Part shown: positions 21,554-30,610 of the stretch, one piece after another | How the letters are laid out: each line of letters starts with the position of its first letter | Numbering within the stretch: the stretch's first letter is position 1 | DNA from: Piscibacillus salipiscarius JCM 13188 | GTDB lineage: Bacteria > Bacillota > Bacilli > Bacillales > Alkalibacillaceae | Assembly: GCF_001311865.1 (NCBI RefSeq) | Contig: NZ_BBCD01000016.1 | Coordinates: 1 to 64,000 of the forward strand | Direction of reading: 5' to 3' | DNA length: 64,000 nt | Notes under the pieces: generated by a model | Told to the model about the DNA's origin: nothing | Databases searched by the model: none | What the model saw: the letters and a program-made list of their open reading frames with translations, nothing else | Made by a program: the position numbers and the translations under genes

Positions 21554-22528
21554 TTAAGGCTTTAAAATTAATTTACCTTTTGTTTGACGCCCTTCTAATA
21601 GTTCATGTACTTTTTTAGCATCTTCAAGGTCATATACTCCACCAATCGTTAGCTTCAATTGGCCAGATTGAAGATAGGATAATAGCTCTTTTAAACTGTT
21701 TTGAAATAATTTTTGTTTACGCATAATTTGGGGCAGGAAAAATCCAATGACTGATTGATTTTTCCCCATCAAATAGGACGGATAAAGTTTAGGTTGAACT
21801 CGGCTCGCCACTCCATAGATTACAAGTCTTCCAAACGGTGCTAAACATTTAAGAGTTTGTTTAAACACATCTCCACCAACCATCTCTAAGGCAACATCAA
21901 CACCTTCTCCATCAGTTATTTCTAAAACCTTTTGCTCCCAGCCTTCTTCTGAATAGTTGACGAGATGCGTCGCTCCCATTTGTTTGGCATGATTTAATTT
22001 CTCTTCAGTACTAGCAGTAGCAATAATCTTACTTGCACCAAATAGTTTAGCTAATTGAACCGCAATTGTGCCAACACCACCAGCTGCTGCATGAATAAGT
22101 ACCGTCTCACCTTCTTCTATACGTCCCATCGTTTTTAAGATGTGATATGCACTTAATCCTTGTAGTGGTAACGCAACAGCCGTTTCGAAATCGACACCAT
22201 CAGGAATAGGGATTAATGTTTTCTCAGATGTTTTTGCATATTCAGCATAACCTTTCGATTCAATTAGAGTGACTACTCGATCGCCAACTTTAACATGTTC
22301 AACCTGATCGCCAACTTCAGATACAACACCTGCTACTTCTGCGCCAGGAATGAATGGTAATGTCGTCTCAACGACATATTCACCTTCACGGCGCGCGGTA
22401 TCGGCAAAATTCACCCCGACAGCTTTCACTTCTATGACGACCTCATGACCTGTTGGCACTGGCTTTTCCAAATCAACATTCTGCAAGACATCTGGTCCTC
22501 CAAATTCTTTAAACTGTACTGCTTTCAT
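21554..22528 (-). CDS. Zinc-type/quinone oxidoreductase (NADPH:quinone reductase, MDR family)
   Basis: A medium-chain reductase of 324 residues lacking catalytic zinc ligands, as in quinone reductases. It begins MKAVQFKEFGGPDVLQ; HAAAGGVGTIAVQLAKLFGA is the NADPH-binding Rossmann motif, and GRLVIYGVAS follows. The ATG at 22528 has GGAGGTAAAAGAC upstream; the earlier TTG would lie inside that ribosome site. It lies downstream of the tetR gene and has its own operator (site B). Such enzymes are common in TetR-controlled fatty-acid loci. Confidence 0.9.
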   Translation of the reverse strand: MKAVQFKEFGGPDVLQNVDLEKPVPTGHEVVIEVKAVGVNFADTARREGEYVVETTLPFIPGAEVAGVVSEVGDQVEHVKVGDRVVTLIESKGYAEYAKTSEKTLIPIPDGVDFETAVALPLQGLSAYHILKTMGRIEEGETVLIHAAAGGVGTIAVQLAKLFGASKIIATASTEEKLNHAKQMGATHLVNYSEEGWEQKVLEITDGEGVDVALEMVGGDVFKQTLKCLAPFGRLVIYGVASRVQPKLYPSYLMGKNQSVIGFFLPQIMRKQKLFQNSLKELLSYLQSGQLKLTIGGVYDLEDAKKVHELLEGRQTKGKLILKP

Positions 22529-22540
22529 GTCTTTTACCTC

Positions 22541-22562
22541 CAATATACTAACTAGTAAGTAT
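22541..22562 (-). promoter_or_regulatory. TetR-type operator (site B) before the quinone reductase gene
   Basis: The core ATACTNACTAGTNAGTAT is an 18-base palindrome broken only at the two N positions. It lies just upstream of the ribosome site of the oxidoreductase and shares ATAC, A7, GT11-12 and GT15-16 with sites A and C. Confidence 0.7.
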
Positions 22563-22585
22563 GTTAACGGTACTCAAGTCTACTT

Positions 22586-23149
22586 TTATTTAAGTAGACC
22601 ATTTAAAACAAAATCCACATACCCTTCAGCTAATTCATCTTCTTTGATTGGACCTGTTGGGTCGTACCAGAAATAACTCCAGTTTGTAATTCCTAATATG
22701 GCAAAGGATAATATATCAGGTCTAACATGGTCCTTGAATTGTCCTTTCTCTATGCCTTCTTTAACTAATTGTTCAAGATTTTTTCTAAACTTATGACGCT
22801 TTGGTGAAATTCTTTCAAGTTGATCCTGACTGATATGCCTCATCTCACGGAAAAAGATTCTAGCACTTTGACCATTATTTTTAATTTCATACGTCAATAC
22901 TTTTACAATTTGATCAAGTTTTTCTTTGAAATCTAAACTTGAATTACTTAATACTTCTTCTTGTTTATTTAGAATATTGCTTATAAACTCATAATGAATC
23001 ATCGCTAGGACTTCTTCTTTGCTCGTAAAATAATAATAGAAAGTCCCTTTAGTTACACCGATTTCATTGACAATATCTTGCACTGACGTTTCCGTGAATC
23101 CTTTCTTACCAAAGAGCCTGATGCTCGTCTCCATGATCTTTTCTTTCAA
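22586..23149 (-). CDS. TetR/AcrR family transcriptional regulator
   Basis: A repressor of about 187 residues with an N-terminal helix-turn-helix: KIMETSIRLFGKKGFTETSV, DIVNEIGVTKGTFYYYFTSKEEVL. The C-terminal ligand domain carries FREMRHISQDQLERISPKRH. The resemblance is to FadR-like TetR proteins that release DNA on binding acyl-CoA. I favour the TTG at 23149 because GGGGG lies 8 bases before it; a GTG at 23164 is the alternative. A TATAAT box at 23185-23190 (minus) precedes it, with a partial operator-like sequence (GACTAATAAGTGG) beside it. Confidence 0.9.
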   Translation of the reverse strand: MKEKIMETSIRLFGKKGFTETSVQDIVNEIGVTKGTFYYYFTSKEEVLAMIHYEFISNILNKQEEVLSNSSLDFKEKLDQIVKVLTYEIKNNGQSARIFFREMRHISQDQLERISPKRHKFRKNLEQLVKEGIEKGQFKDHVRPDILSFAILGITNWSYFWYDPTGPIKEDELAEGYVDFVLNGLLK

Positions 23150-23217
23150 TATTAAAGCCCCCACAACGTAACAATTTTACTAAGATTATACCACTTATTA
23201 GTCTTTTTTAGGGGTTG

Positions 23218-24378
23218 TTAGATAAATTGTCCGACTTTAACATGACCTTTTAAGAGATTACGAGAAATAATTAATCTTTGGATTTCATCTGTTCCATCAT
23301 AAATTCTCCAAAGTCTTGCTTCACGATACCAACGTTCGATTGGTAGTTCACGAGTGTACCCCATACCACCATGAATTTGTAACACTCGGTCTACGACATT
23401 ATTGCCCATGTTTGCCCCATATAATTTTGCCATGGAAGCTAAATGACGATTATCTTCTCCAGCATCTAAAGTATATGCCGCATTAAGGACAAGCCATTTT
23501 GCTGCTTCTATTTCAACGGCTGAATCAGCAATTTGCCACTGGATAGCCTGTCTGTCTGCAATTGGTTTACCAAAAGTTTCTCGCTCTTTCGAATAATCAA
23601 TGGCCATTTGTAGTAATCGCTCAGCTGCTCCAACAGCTCTTGCACCAACGACCCACCTAGCAAAACCAATCCACTCTAAGCCTAGTTTATAACCACCGTT
23701 AATTTCACCTAAAATATTCTCTTCTGGCACTCTTACGTTATCAAAATAAGTGATGCAGGTCCCCATTCACCCATTGTGTGGATGTATTCTGATTTCCAAC
23801 CCATATCCCTGTCAACAATAAACAAGTGACGCCTTCTGGACCTTTTTCTTTGTCTGTCACCGCAATCACCATAACGAAGTCTGCTTCATTCCCACCTGTG
23901 ATAAAGGTTTTTTCACCGTTTAAAACCCATTCATTACCGTCTTTTACAGCTGTCATCTTAATATTGCGTGTATCAGAACCGGCTCCTGGCTCGGTCATGG
24001 CAAAACACGATTTTTTCTCACCGTTAATCGTTGGAATTAAGTATTTCTTCTTCTGTTCTTCATTACCGTAATACAAAATATTGTCTGCTGATCCGCCAAA
24101 AGTAAACGGTACAAATGTTTTAGAGATTTCCATCAACACAATGGCCATCATCATTTGCCCAAGATCAGCACCACCGTATTCTTCTGGTGTATTAATTCCC
24201 CAGAAACCAGCCTCTTTAGCTTTCAGTTGCAGCTCTTCCATTTTCTCATTTGAAAGTCCAGGGCGACCTTCACGTTCATTTTTTAGCACTTCATTTTCTA
24301 AAGGAATTAATTCTTTTTCAACAAACTTACGAATAGTTTGTTGAACCATTTTTGCTCTTCTGTTAACCTTAACTGCAT
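23218..24378 (-). CDS. Acyl-CoA dehydrogenase, frameshifted
   Basis: A medium/short-chain type acyl-CoA dehydrogenase of about 386 residues. The ATG at 24378 follows AAGGAGTGG and gives MQLRLTEEQ, then a missing A in AAAAA restores KMVQQTIRKFVEKELIPLE. Further motifs are CFAMTEPGAGSDTRNI and GEKTFITGGNEADFVMV. After a second shift near 23760 come NILGEINGGYKLG, DRQAIQWQIADSAVE, LQIHGGMGYTRELPIERWYRE and YDGTDEIQRLIISR. The catalytic Glu is expected near GGMGY-region downstream segments. It lies upstream of tetR and has operator site C in its promoter. Confidence 0.93.
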
Positions 24379-24396
24379 TTACACCACTCCTTAATC

Positions 24397-24429
24397 TATT
24401 TTACTGACCGTTTGGTATGTTGATGTCAA
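24397..24429 (-). promoter_or_regulatory. TetR-type operator (site C) and -35 box before acyl-CoA dehydrogenase
   Basis: On the minus strand a perfect TTGACA (24424-24429) is followed by the operator-like ATACCAAACGGTCAGTAAAA (from 24418 downwards). Candidate -10 boxes (CAGTAA at 17, TAAAAT at 20 bases) are imperfect. The operator lies in the spacer and would compete directly with RNA polymerase. Confidence 0.65.
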
Positions 24430-24437
24430 AAAAATAT

Positions 24438-24841
24438 TTATTCCCATAATCTAAAACTAACCTGTCCTTGAATAACCTTTTGATCGTCCTGTTTTGTTAC
24501 ATCGACATCAAATACGAGTAACGAATCCTGGTGATCAACTAGTTTAGCATTTAACGACAATATATCTTCCAAAAAACCATTCCAGTAAAACGAACTCTGT
24601 AATCTTCAATATACCCTTCTTCAATATGTGCAGAAAATAACCGCGATAAATTCCCCATTGTCCACATTCCATGAGCTATGATCCCAGGTAGACCTGCGTT
24701 TTGCGCTTCCTGATCAATAGTATGAATGGGGTTGTAGTCATCAGAAGCCCCAGCATATTTGATGAGAGTTAAACGATCTACTGGTTCTAATTCAACTGAC
24801 GGAAGCTGATCACTAACCTCTAAAGATTTTAATGAACTCAA
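24438..24841 (-). CDS. MaoC family dehydratase (hotdog fold), frameshifted
   Basis: An enoyl-CoA hydratase 2-like hotdog protein. The hydratase motif reads YAGASDDYNPIHTIDQEAQ followed by GIIAHGMWTMGNLSRLF, the typical D-x5-H active-site region. A shift in a TTTTTT run near 24575 separates the tail, which continues EDILSLNAKLVDHQDSLLVF to FRLWE. Full length is about 134 residues. It overlaps the FAS1-like partner gene as ATGA, so the two probably form a heterodimer that hydrates enoyl-CoA. Confidence 0.87.
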
Positions 24842-25293
24842 TAGCTTAACTCCTTTCTAACTGTTTCAGTTAAAATCACTACTCGTTGGCATTTATAAAT
24901 GACTTCTCCATGTTCATCTTCACCATAATCCGTTAACGTCAACATGCCTAATGTGCCACTTTTTGCTTCTTTTTCAGCATAATTCGTAACTTCTCGGTAG
25001 CAATGAACCTCTTCCCCTACTAATAACGGACGGTGGTAATGAAAGCTTTGTTCACCATGAATTAATCCTGCACTTGGTAATTTCATTCCTTTAATCTCAC
25101 CGTAATTTAATGTCACAGGATAGGTTGCAGGAACTAATAAATTCCCAAACTCCGACTCCTCTGCATAATTAACATCGGTATACATTGGATGCGTCTCACC
25201 GATTGCTTTTGCAAATTTCACAACTGCGCCTTGCTCAATTATATTTGTTACCTTATGAGATTTTTCACCTATAAAATCGTATAGCACGTTCAT
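24838..25293 (-). CDS. MaoC-like dehydratase N-terminal half (FAS1-like hotdog)
   Basis: A 151-residue hotdog-fold protein of the type that pairs with a catalytic MaoC subunit. It contains VVKFAKAIGETHPMYTDVNYAEE, the substrate-binding half, then PSAGLIHGEQSFHYHRPLLVGEEV. It lacks the D/H pair of the partner, as is usual for this half. Intact, between the SDR and the MaoC gene, and translationally coupled to the latter. Confidence 0.88.
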   Translation of the reverse strand: MNVLYDFIGEKSHKVTNIIEQGAVVKFAKAIGETHPMYTDVNYAEESEFGNLLVPATYPVTLNYGEIKGMKLPSAGLIHGEQSFHYHRPLLVGEEVHCYREVTNYAEKEAKSGTLGMLTLTDYGEDEHGEVIYKCQRVVILTETVRKELSY

Positions 25294-25302
25294 CCCCCTC
25301 GA

Positions 25303-26064
25303 TTAATCTTTTGGTCCACCAGCAACGTAAATAACTTGACCACTTACAAATGAAGATGCTTCATCTGCATAAAACAAAGCGGCGTTCGCTATATCCTCAG
25401 GCTTTCCGCTTCTTCCAACAGGAATTTGACTGACGCTATGTTCCACTAATTGCTCAAAGGTAATGCCGATACGTTCTGCCGTCGCTTTGGTCATATCTGT
25501 TTCAATAAATCCTGGAGCAACTGCGTTTGCTGTAATGCCATATTTACCAAGCTCAATGGCTAACGTTTTTGTAAACCCTTGTAAACCAGCTTTTGCTGTT
25601 GAATAGTTGGCCTGTCCTCTATTTCCTAAAGCAGAGGTGGATGATATGTTGATGATCCTTCCGTATTTTTGTTCAACCATATACTTCTGAACGACTTTAG
25701 AGCAGTTAAACGCACCTTTAAAATGAACGTCCATCACCATATTCCAGTCATCACTACTCATTTTAAAAAGCAGGTTATCTCGAATGACACCAGCGTTATT
25801 AACTAAAATGTCAACGCTCCCAAATTGATTCACTAATTCTTCAACCGCTTGTTCGACTTGATCGATTTCTGTTACACTCGCCACTTTAGTGAATACTTCA
25901 AAGCCTTTACTCGAAAAATCGCTTTCTGCTTCAGCTAAAGCTTCTTCATTTACATCGATGATACCGACTTTAGCACCTTCTTCTAGGAATTTTTCAGCAA
26001 CACCTTTTCCAATTCCGCGGCTGCCACCAGTCACTAAGGCGACTTTTCCATCGAATCTACCCAT
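25303..26064 (-). CDS. 3-oxoacyl-ACP/acyl-CoA reductase (SDR, FabG type)
   Basis: An intact classical SDR of 253 residues. GGSRGIGKGVAEKF binds the cofactor, NNAGVIRDNLLFKM and INISSTSALGNRGQ are conserved blocks, and YSTAKAG is catalytic. The second ATG (26064, MGRFDGKVAL) sits 8 bases behind GGAGGG; the first ATG is too close to it. With the two MaoC genes it supplies the hydration and oxidation steps of beta-oxidation, or the reverse. Confidence 0.9.
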   Translation of the reverse strand: MGRFDGKVALVTGGSRGIGKGVAEKFLEEGAKVGIIDVNEEALAEAESDFSSKGFEVFTKVASVTEIDQVEQAVEELVNQFGSVDILVNNAGVIRDNLLFKMSSDDWNMVMDVHFKGAFNCSKVVQKYMVEQKYGRIINISSTSALGNRGQANYSTAKAGLQGFTKTLAIELGKYGITANAVAPGFIETDMTKATAERIGITFEQLVEHSVSQIPVGRSGKPEDIANAALFYADEASSFVSGQVIYVAGGPKD

Positions 26065-26157
26065 TCTCATATCCCTCCTAGTAGTATTTTACAAATCTAT
26101 TATATGATAAGAAATCTGAAATTTACAACTTTTCTAAAAGTACAACTTTGACCTTCA

Positions 26158-27356
26158 TTAGTTTGAATAGGCAACAGAATCAGTGTTCAACTGTGGTAAA
26201 AGTTTTTGATAAATTTGTTTAACATCATGAGAATTCACCTTTCTCGGATTAAGTGGAATCGTCAGTTGATCGTGCAATGCATCATGTACAAGTTTGTCTA
26301 TATCACCTGGCATCACACCTTCTATATAGCTAAAATCTCTCGGAATATCTAATTGTTTATTAAATTCTTCTAAAGCTTCAACTAGAAAACTAGCAGCTGA
26401 ATCATCATCACAACTAATTAATTCGGGTTTTAGAATTCTTGCAATGTCAGCATACTTACTCTTATTTGCAATTAAGTTATAATCGATTACTTTTGGCAAG
26501 ATAATCGCATTGGCCAGTCCATGTGGTACTTTATATAAAGCTGTCATAGGGTGTGAACAGGCATGAACTAGCCCTAAACCAGCAGCATTAAAGGCTACTC
26601 CTGCCATTGTACTAGCTATATGAACTTGTTCCTTAGACTCGTGATTAAATGAATGAGCATAACTTGCAGGTAGGTGTTCTTTTAACATTTTCATAGATTG
26701 AAGGGCAAGGCTATCTGTGAAGGGGTTAGCATTTATGGACGTATAAGACTCTAGTGCATGTACAAATGCATCCATTCCAGTAGCAGCTACCATATGACGT
26801 GGTAAAGATGCTGTTAGAATTGGGTCTACGATTGCAACATCAGGTCCAATGAGTGGTGAGGCTAAAACCATTTTTCGCTCTTGTTGTTCATCAGTCACAA
26901 CAGCTACTGAAGTCACCTCTGACCCCGTTCCAGCAGTAGTCGGAACACAAATCATAATGGTAGTTTCTGTTCAATAGGGTCTCCGCCATGAACGTAATTT
27001 AATACATGATCTTGATGACTCGCAACAACTCCTACTGCTTTCGCAAAATCTATTGGACTACCACCACCAATAGCCAGGAGTAGATCACAATTATTTTCTT
27101 TAAACACACTAGCTCCCTTCATAATTGAATCGGAGGAAGGGTTAGCTTTAACATCCGAATATACGTGAACTTTAAGGCCATGATCTTCAATCAAATTGGT
27201 AACGCTTTCAATTAGACCCGCTTCAACAAGTCCAGGATCAGTTGCTAGAAACACACGTGACGAACTGGATTTCTTAACTTCCTTTAACAGAAAATTATTC
27301 AATTTACCTGAGCCGAATAATATTTTAGTCGTGTTTGAAAAGTTAAATGATATCAT
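26158..27356 (-). CDS. Iron-containing alcohol dehydrogenase, frameshifted
   Basis: A group III (Fe-ADH) enzyme of about 400 residues. The N-terminal dinucleotide-binding half has LLAIGGGSPIDFAKAVGVV, followed across a shift at about 26955 by ICVPTTAGTGSEVTSVAVV. The metal site includes DPILTASLPRHMVAATGMDAFVHALESY and LVHACSHPMTALYKVPHGLANA, which hold the Asp and three His ligands. The ATG at 27356 (MISFNFSNTTKI) has AAGGAGGG upstream, preferred over the earlier start. Possibly a member of the acyl-CoA region, since aldehyde or hydroxyacid oxidation would fit; no operator was seen before it. Confidence 0.9.
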
Positions 27357-27555
27357 ATTCTCCCTCCTTTCTAGACCCTGAAATTTAGCTACCACTTTAA
27401 AAATTATGTTAAGTCTAACTCATGACTCTGTCAATATAATTTCAGAATTTTTAGTTATTAATATAGTTCTATTGTTTGATTTAGTTTGACGAGCTTTATG
27501 GTAAACTATTTCATACAACACTACTGTTCAAACAACTAGAAATAGGGGAATAATC

Positions 27556-28077
27556 TTGGAAGTAAAAACACATATTATAACTTCAGTAACCATCGCGGCT
27601 AGCATTTCAACATACATAGCCATTCCATTTTCAGCTGGTTATGTTTTTGGTACGATTTTAGGAAGCGTGCTCCCTGATTTAGATAAAAAAGACTCCTTTA
27701 TCGGCAGGCGATCTTTAGGAGTCTCTTATATCATCCAGATGTTATTCGGACATCGTGGTTTCACTCATTCAGTTTTTTGCTGGATTTTAGTTACCATATT
27801 ATGTTTGTATCATCCTTCACACTTTACTTATGGACTATCAGTTGGTTATGCAGGACATATTTTAGGCGACTTTTTTTCAAACCGAGGTGTTCCAATTTTT
27901 TATCCAGTTATTAAAAAGCCTTTTACGCCCAGTTCTCTATTAACATATAAAACTGGTGGACTTTCTGAAAAATTAATCTTAATGAGCACAGTCATTATAT
28001 TACTCATCATTATGTTAGATGGGGATTTATTCCATGAACTCATTCAATCTGTTAGACAGTGGGTAGACCATCTTTAA
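27556..28077 (+). CDS. YdjM-type membrane-bound metal-dependent hydrolase
   Basis: A 173-residue polytopic membrane protein. It carries the family blocks VLPDLDKKDSFIGRR, FGHRGFTHS and GHILGDFFSNRGVPIFYP, whose Asp/His residues are thought to bind metal. The start is a TTG after AGGGGA. The biological substrate of this family is not established. Its 3' end overlaps the convergent pseudouridine synthase gene by a few bases. Confidence 0.85.
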   Translation: MEVKTHIITSVTIAASISTYIAIPFSAGYVFGTILGSVLPDLDKKDSFIGRRSLGVSYIIQMLFGHRGFTHSVFCWILVTILCLYHPSHFTYGLSVGYAGHILGDFFSNRGVPIFYPVIKKPFTPSSLLTYKTGGLSEKLILMSTVIILLIIMLDGDLFHELIQSVRQWVDHL

Positions 28078-28753
28078 AAATGGTCGCTCCACAAATGCCA
28101 CGGAAAGTCCATAGGCGGGTTCGATGAGACTCGAACAGCTTCTTTTTGGTAGGATGTTCAATGGTTAACACATGCGACCAAAGCGCAATCTGTTGGCCTG
28201 GTTTATTTACCTTTGAACCATATTTTTGATCTCCATAAATAGGCCATCGCCGAGACGATAGTTGAACGCGAATCTGATGGGGCCTTCCAGTATGTAAGTT
28301 AATCTCGAGTAAGGATAAACCTTTTTTCGTACCGAGTAATTTATAATTTAATAATGCTTTTTTTGCTTTTTTATTTTTTGATGAAGACACATGAACTTTG
28401 TTTTCCTTTTGGTCTTTTAATAAAAAGTCTTTTAATTGACCCTCATGTTCTGCCGGTGTACCACGAACTACCGTTAAATACTGTTTATCAAAAACATTAC
28501 GCCTAATTTGGTCGGATAATCGTGATGCGGCTTTGGATGTTTTAGCAAACACCATCACTCCTCCAACTGGTCGGTCAAGCCTGTGAACTAAGCCTAAGTA
28601 TACATTGCCAGGTTTTTGATCGCGTTCTTTAATAAAATCTTTAAGGATGGTTAGTAGGTCGCGATCCTTTGACTGATCTGCTTGAACAGGCACATTGACG
28701 GGCTTTTCGACAAATAGTAGATGGTTATCTTCATACAAAATGTTAATCTTCAC
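28074..28753 (-). CDS. RluA-family pseudouridine synthase, frameshifted at the end
   Basis: An RNA-modifying enzyme of about 226 residues. The catalytic motif is LVHRLDRPVGGVMVFAKT (Asp in HRLDR), with LEINLHTGRPHQIRVQLSS and YGDQKYG in the core. There is no N-terminal S4 domain. A shift near 28120 changes the tail to SNPPMDFPWHLWSDHF with a stop at 28074; unshifted it would overrun the neighbouring gene. Target uridines cannot be told from sequence. Confidence 0.9.
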
Positions 28754-28823
28754 AATTGAAGCTCCTTTATATTAGTCTGACACTAGAATAACATATACTT
28801 ATAACCTTATAATTAGAAATATT

Positions 28824-28852
28824 AAATCCCCTCACCAATGTAAGGGGGATTT
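28824..28852 (-). terminator. Weak hairpin after the UPF0180 gene
   Basis: AAATCCCC pairs with GGGGATTT, separated by about 13 bases, directly after the stop codon. The following minus-strand T content is low, so terminator activity is uncertain. Confidence 0.4.
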
Positions 28853-28855
28853 AAA

Positions 28856-29104
28856 TTATGATCGTTTTTGCAATCGCTCGTTTACTTCTTCTACTACCTC
28901 TTGTGCGGTCATTCCATCACAATTAACGATAGATGCATCGGATGTTGCTTCACTCATTCCCATGACATTCTGATTTTGTCCTGACACACAGCTACAATCA
29001 CAGCCCGCAGCATTATCACCTTCTAGAGTGACAACATCATGACCACTCTGCTCTAATAATGCTTTTACATCAGATAAAGTCTCTTCTACTGCTATTCTTG
29101 CCAT
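28856..29104 (-). CDS. UPF0180 family protein (YkuS-like)
   Basis: An 82-residue conserved protein of unknown function. It starts MARIAVEETLSDVKALLEQSGHD, the usual UPF0180 N-terminus, and unusually carries the cysteine cluster CDCSCVSG in the middle. GGAGGTGAGG precedes the ATG at 29104. A role cannot be assigned. Confidence 0.85.
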   Translation of the reverse strand: MARIAVEETLSDVKALLEQSGHDVVTLEGDNAAGCDCSCVSGQNQNVMGMSEATSDASIVNCDGMTAQEVVEEVNERLQKRS

Positions 29105-29172
29105 TGGCCTCACCTCCATTTTCCAAGGCTTAGTTTGTACAGCCTTTGGGAAAATTATGCAGGTATGGCCAT

Positions 29173-30126
29173 TTATTCATATGCTTTTATTCCATTAATG
29201 GATTCAGCTTCTTTGATTGCTCTAATAATCGCTTTTTCTAATACTTGGGTAGCTAAACTTCCAATCACATCTAATGAAAATTGCCTGTCGCCATTGGCTA
29301 ATGTAAAAATGGTATCGCCATCAAACATCGTATGGGCAGGATAAATGGTCCTGCCAATCGCATTATGAGCTATTTGTGATACTTTGGTAGCTTCTGATTT
29401 AGTCAGTTTTGCATTAACCGCAATGGCTCCTATAGTTGTATTCTGACCAACTCGGCCAAATGACTCAACCTGACTTAACATAAATTCTTCACTATCAACT
29501 AGTTCGCCAGTTTCAGGGTGAATCGCGCTAGCTAAACATTCACCAGTTTTGGGGTCACGTACCTCTCCTAATGAGTTTACGGCGACCATAGCTCCCACCG
29601 TTAATCCATTATCCAATGTTATTGCTGCGCTTCCAAGGCCGCCTTTCATGCATTGTTCAAAACCCATAATTTTACCAACCGTTGCTCCGCATCCAGCCCC
29701 TACATTGCCTTGTTTAAAAATACCACGTGCTGCTTTTTCGCAGCTACATACCCCCATGTCTGCATCTGGGCGCACACTAGCATCTCCTACCGCTAGATCA
29801 AATAATATTGCTGAAGGTACAATTGGTACCTTAGCCACACTGACATCAAGCCCTATGCCCTGTTCTTCTAAATATCTCATCACACCACTTGATGCATCTA
29901 ACCCAAATGCACTTCCTCCTGATAAACAAATTCCGTGCACTTTATTCACCATGTTAACAGGGTCGAGCAGGTCCGTTTCTCTAGTTCCTGGGGCAGCACC
30001 TCGTACATCTACCCCGCAGACAGCACCCTCTTCGGTTATAATAACAGAACACCCTGTTAACGCTTTTGGATCTTCAACATGTCCCACTTTCACACCTGGA
30101 ACATCTGTTATATTATCAAAGCTCAT
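29173..30126 (-). CDS. P1 family peptidase (DmpA/NylC-like aminopeptidase)
   Basis: An N-terminal nucleophile hydrolase precursor that self-cleaves into two chains. It begins MSFDNITDVPGVKVGHVEDP; GGSAFGLDASSGVMRYLEEQG and NVGAGCGATVGK are conserved blocks, and GQNTTIGAIAVNAKL contains the Thr that becomes the nucleophile after cleavage. 317 residues, intact. AGGAGGTG precedes the ATG at 30126, and the upstream GTG overlaps that site. Family members release N-terminal D- or L-residues or degrade amides. Confidence 0.9.
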   Translation of the reverse strand: MSFDNITDVPGVKVGHVEDPKALTGCSVIITEEGAVCGVDVRGAAPGTRETDLLDPVNMVNKVHGICLSGGSAFGLDASSGVMRYLEEQGIGLDVSVAKVPIVPSAILFDLAVGDASVRPDADMGVCSCEKAARGIFKQGNVGAGCGATVGKIMGFEQCMKGGLGSAAITLDNGLTVGAMVAVNSLGEVRDPKTGECLASAIHPETGELVDSEEFMLSQVESFGRVGQNTTIGAIAVNAKLTKSEATKVSQIAHNAIGRTIYPAHTMFDGDTIFTLANGDRQFSLDVIGSLATQVLEKAIIRAIKEAESINGIKAYE

Positions 30127-30169
30127 TAAAAGCACCTCCTAGGTTAATCAACCTCTCAGTTATGCTTTT

Positions 30170-30391
30170 CTATGCTTTGAATCGTTTTCCCTTTTTATAT
30201 GGTAAAATTGATAAGACGTGTATCTTTTTAAATCGTCTAACGCCTTGCTTAGTAAAACAAAAGGCCAAAAAATCATCTTCATAAATTTTCACGACCCGAA
30301 CAATTCGCTGACTGTAATCTCCATTTTGATCTAAATAAATCATCTCAAGTTGCTGTTTTTGTTCAAGTGCACGCTGAAGTATGCGTTCCAT
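30170..30391 (-). CDS. Small protein resembling a WYL domain
   Basis: A 73-residue basic protein: QKQQLEMIYLDQNGDYSQRIV, then VVKIYEDDFLAFCFTKQGVR and a lysine-rich tail. The pattern of short beta strands (MIYLD, RIVRVV, DFLAFCF, RRFKKIHV) resembles the WYL fold of regulator ligand domains, without a DNA-binding part. It starts at an ATG next to AGGTTTA. Function unknown. Confidence 0.65.
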   Translation of the reverse strand: MERILQRALEQKQQLEMIYLDQNGDYSQRIVRVVKIYEDDFLAFCFTKQGVRRFKKIHVLSILPYKKGKRFKA

Positions 30392-30573
30392 AAATAAACC
30401 TCCAACAAGAACGTTTTGTTCGTATTATATCACTTTTGACTAAAAATATGAACAAATTTGAAGTAACAAATTGTTTTTATTGGAAACACGGTGAAGTTTA
30501 TAAGCAAACGTTGACTTTTCGTAGATTTAGGTAGGAAGGTTACAATATCAGAGAATATACATAACTTCAAACC

Positions 30574-30604
30574 CTAAAAAATAGCCCAGCTACAAGAGCC
30601 AGGC
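30574..30604 (-). terminator. Intrinsic terminator after the esterase gene
   Basis: An 8-bp stem GCCTGGCT/AGCTGGGC with two G-U pairs is followed on the minus strand by TATTTTTT. It lies 6 bases past the stop codon. Confidence 0.7.
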
Positions 30605-30610
30605 ATCAAC

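Noticed and set aside
22578-22599. Terminator of tetR
   Set aside because: GTCTACTT/AAGTAGAC is a good hairpin but no T-run follows on the minus strand, so I did not call it.
26065-26157. Fourth TetR operator before the SDR
   Set aside because: Only a partial ATACTACTAG match overlapping the ribosome site; too weak.
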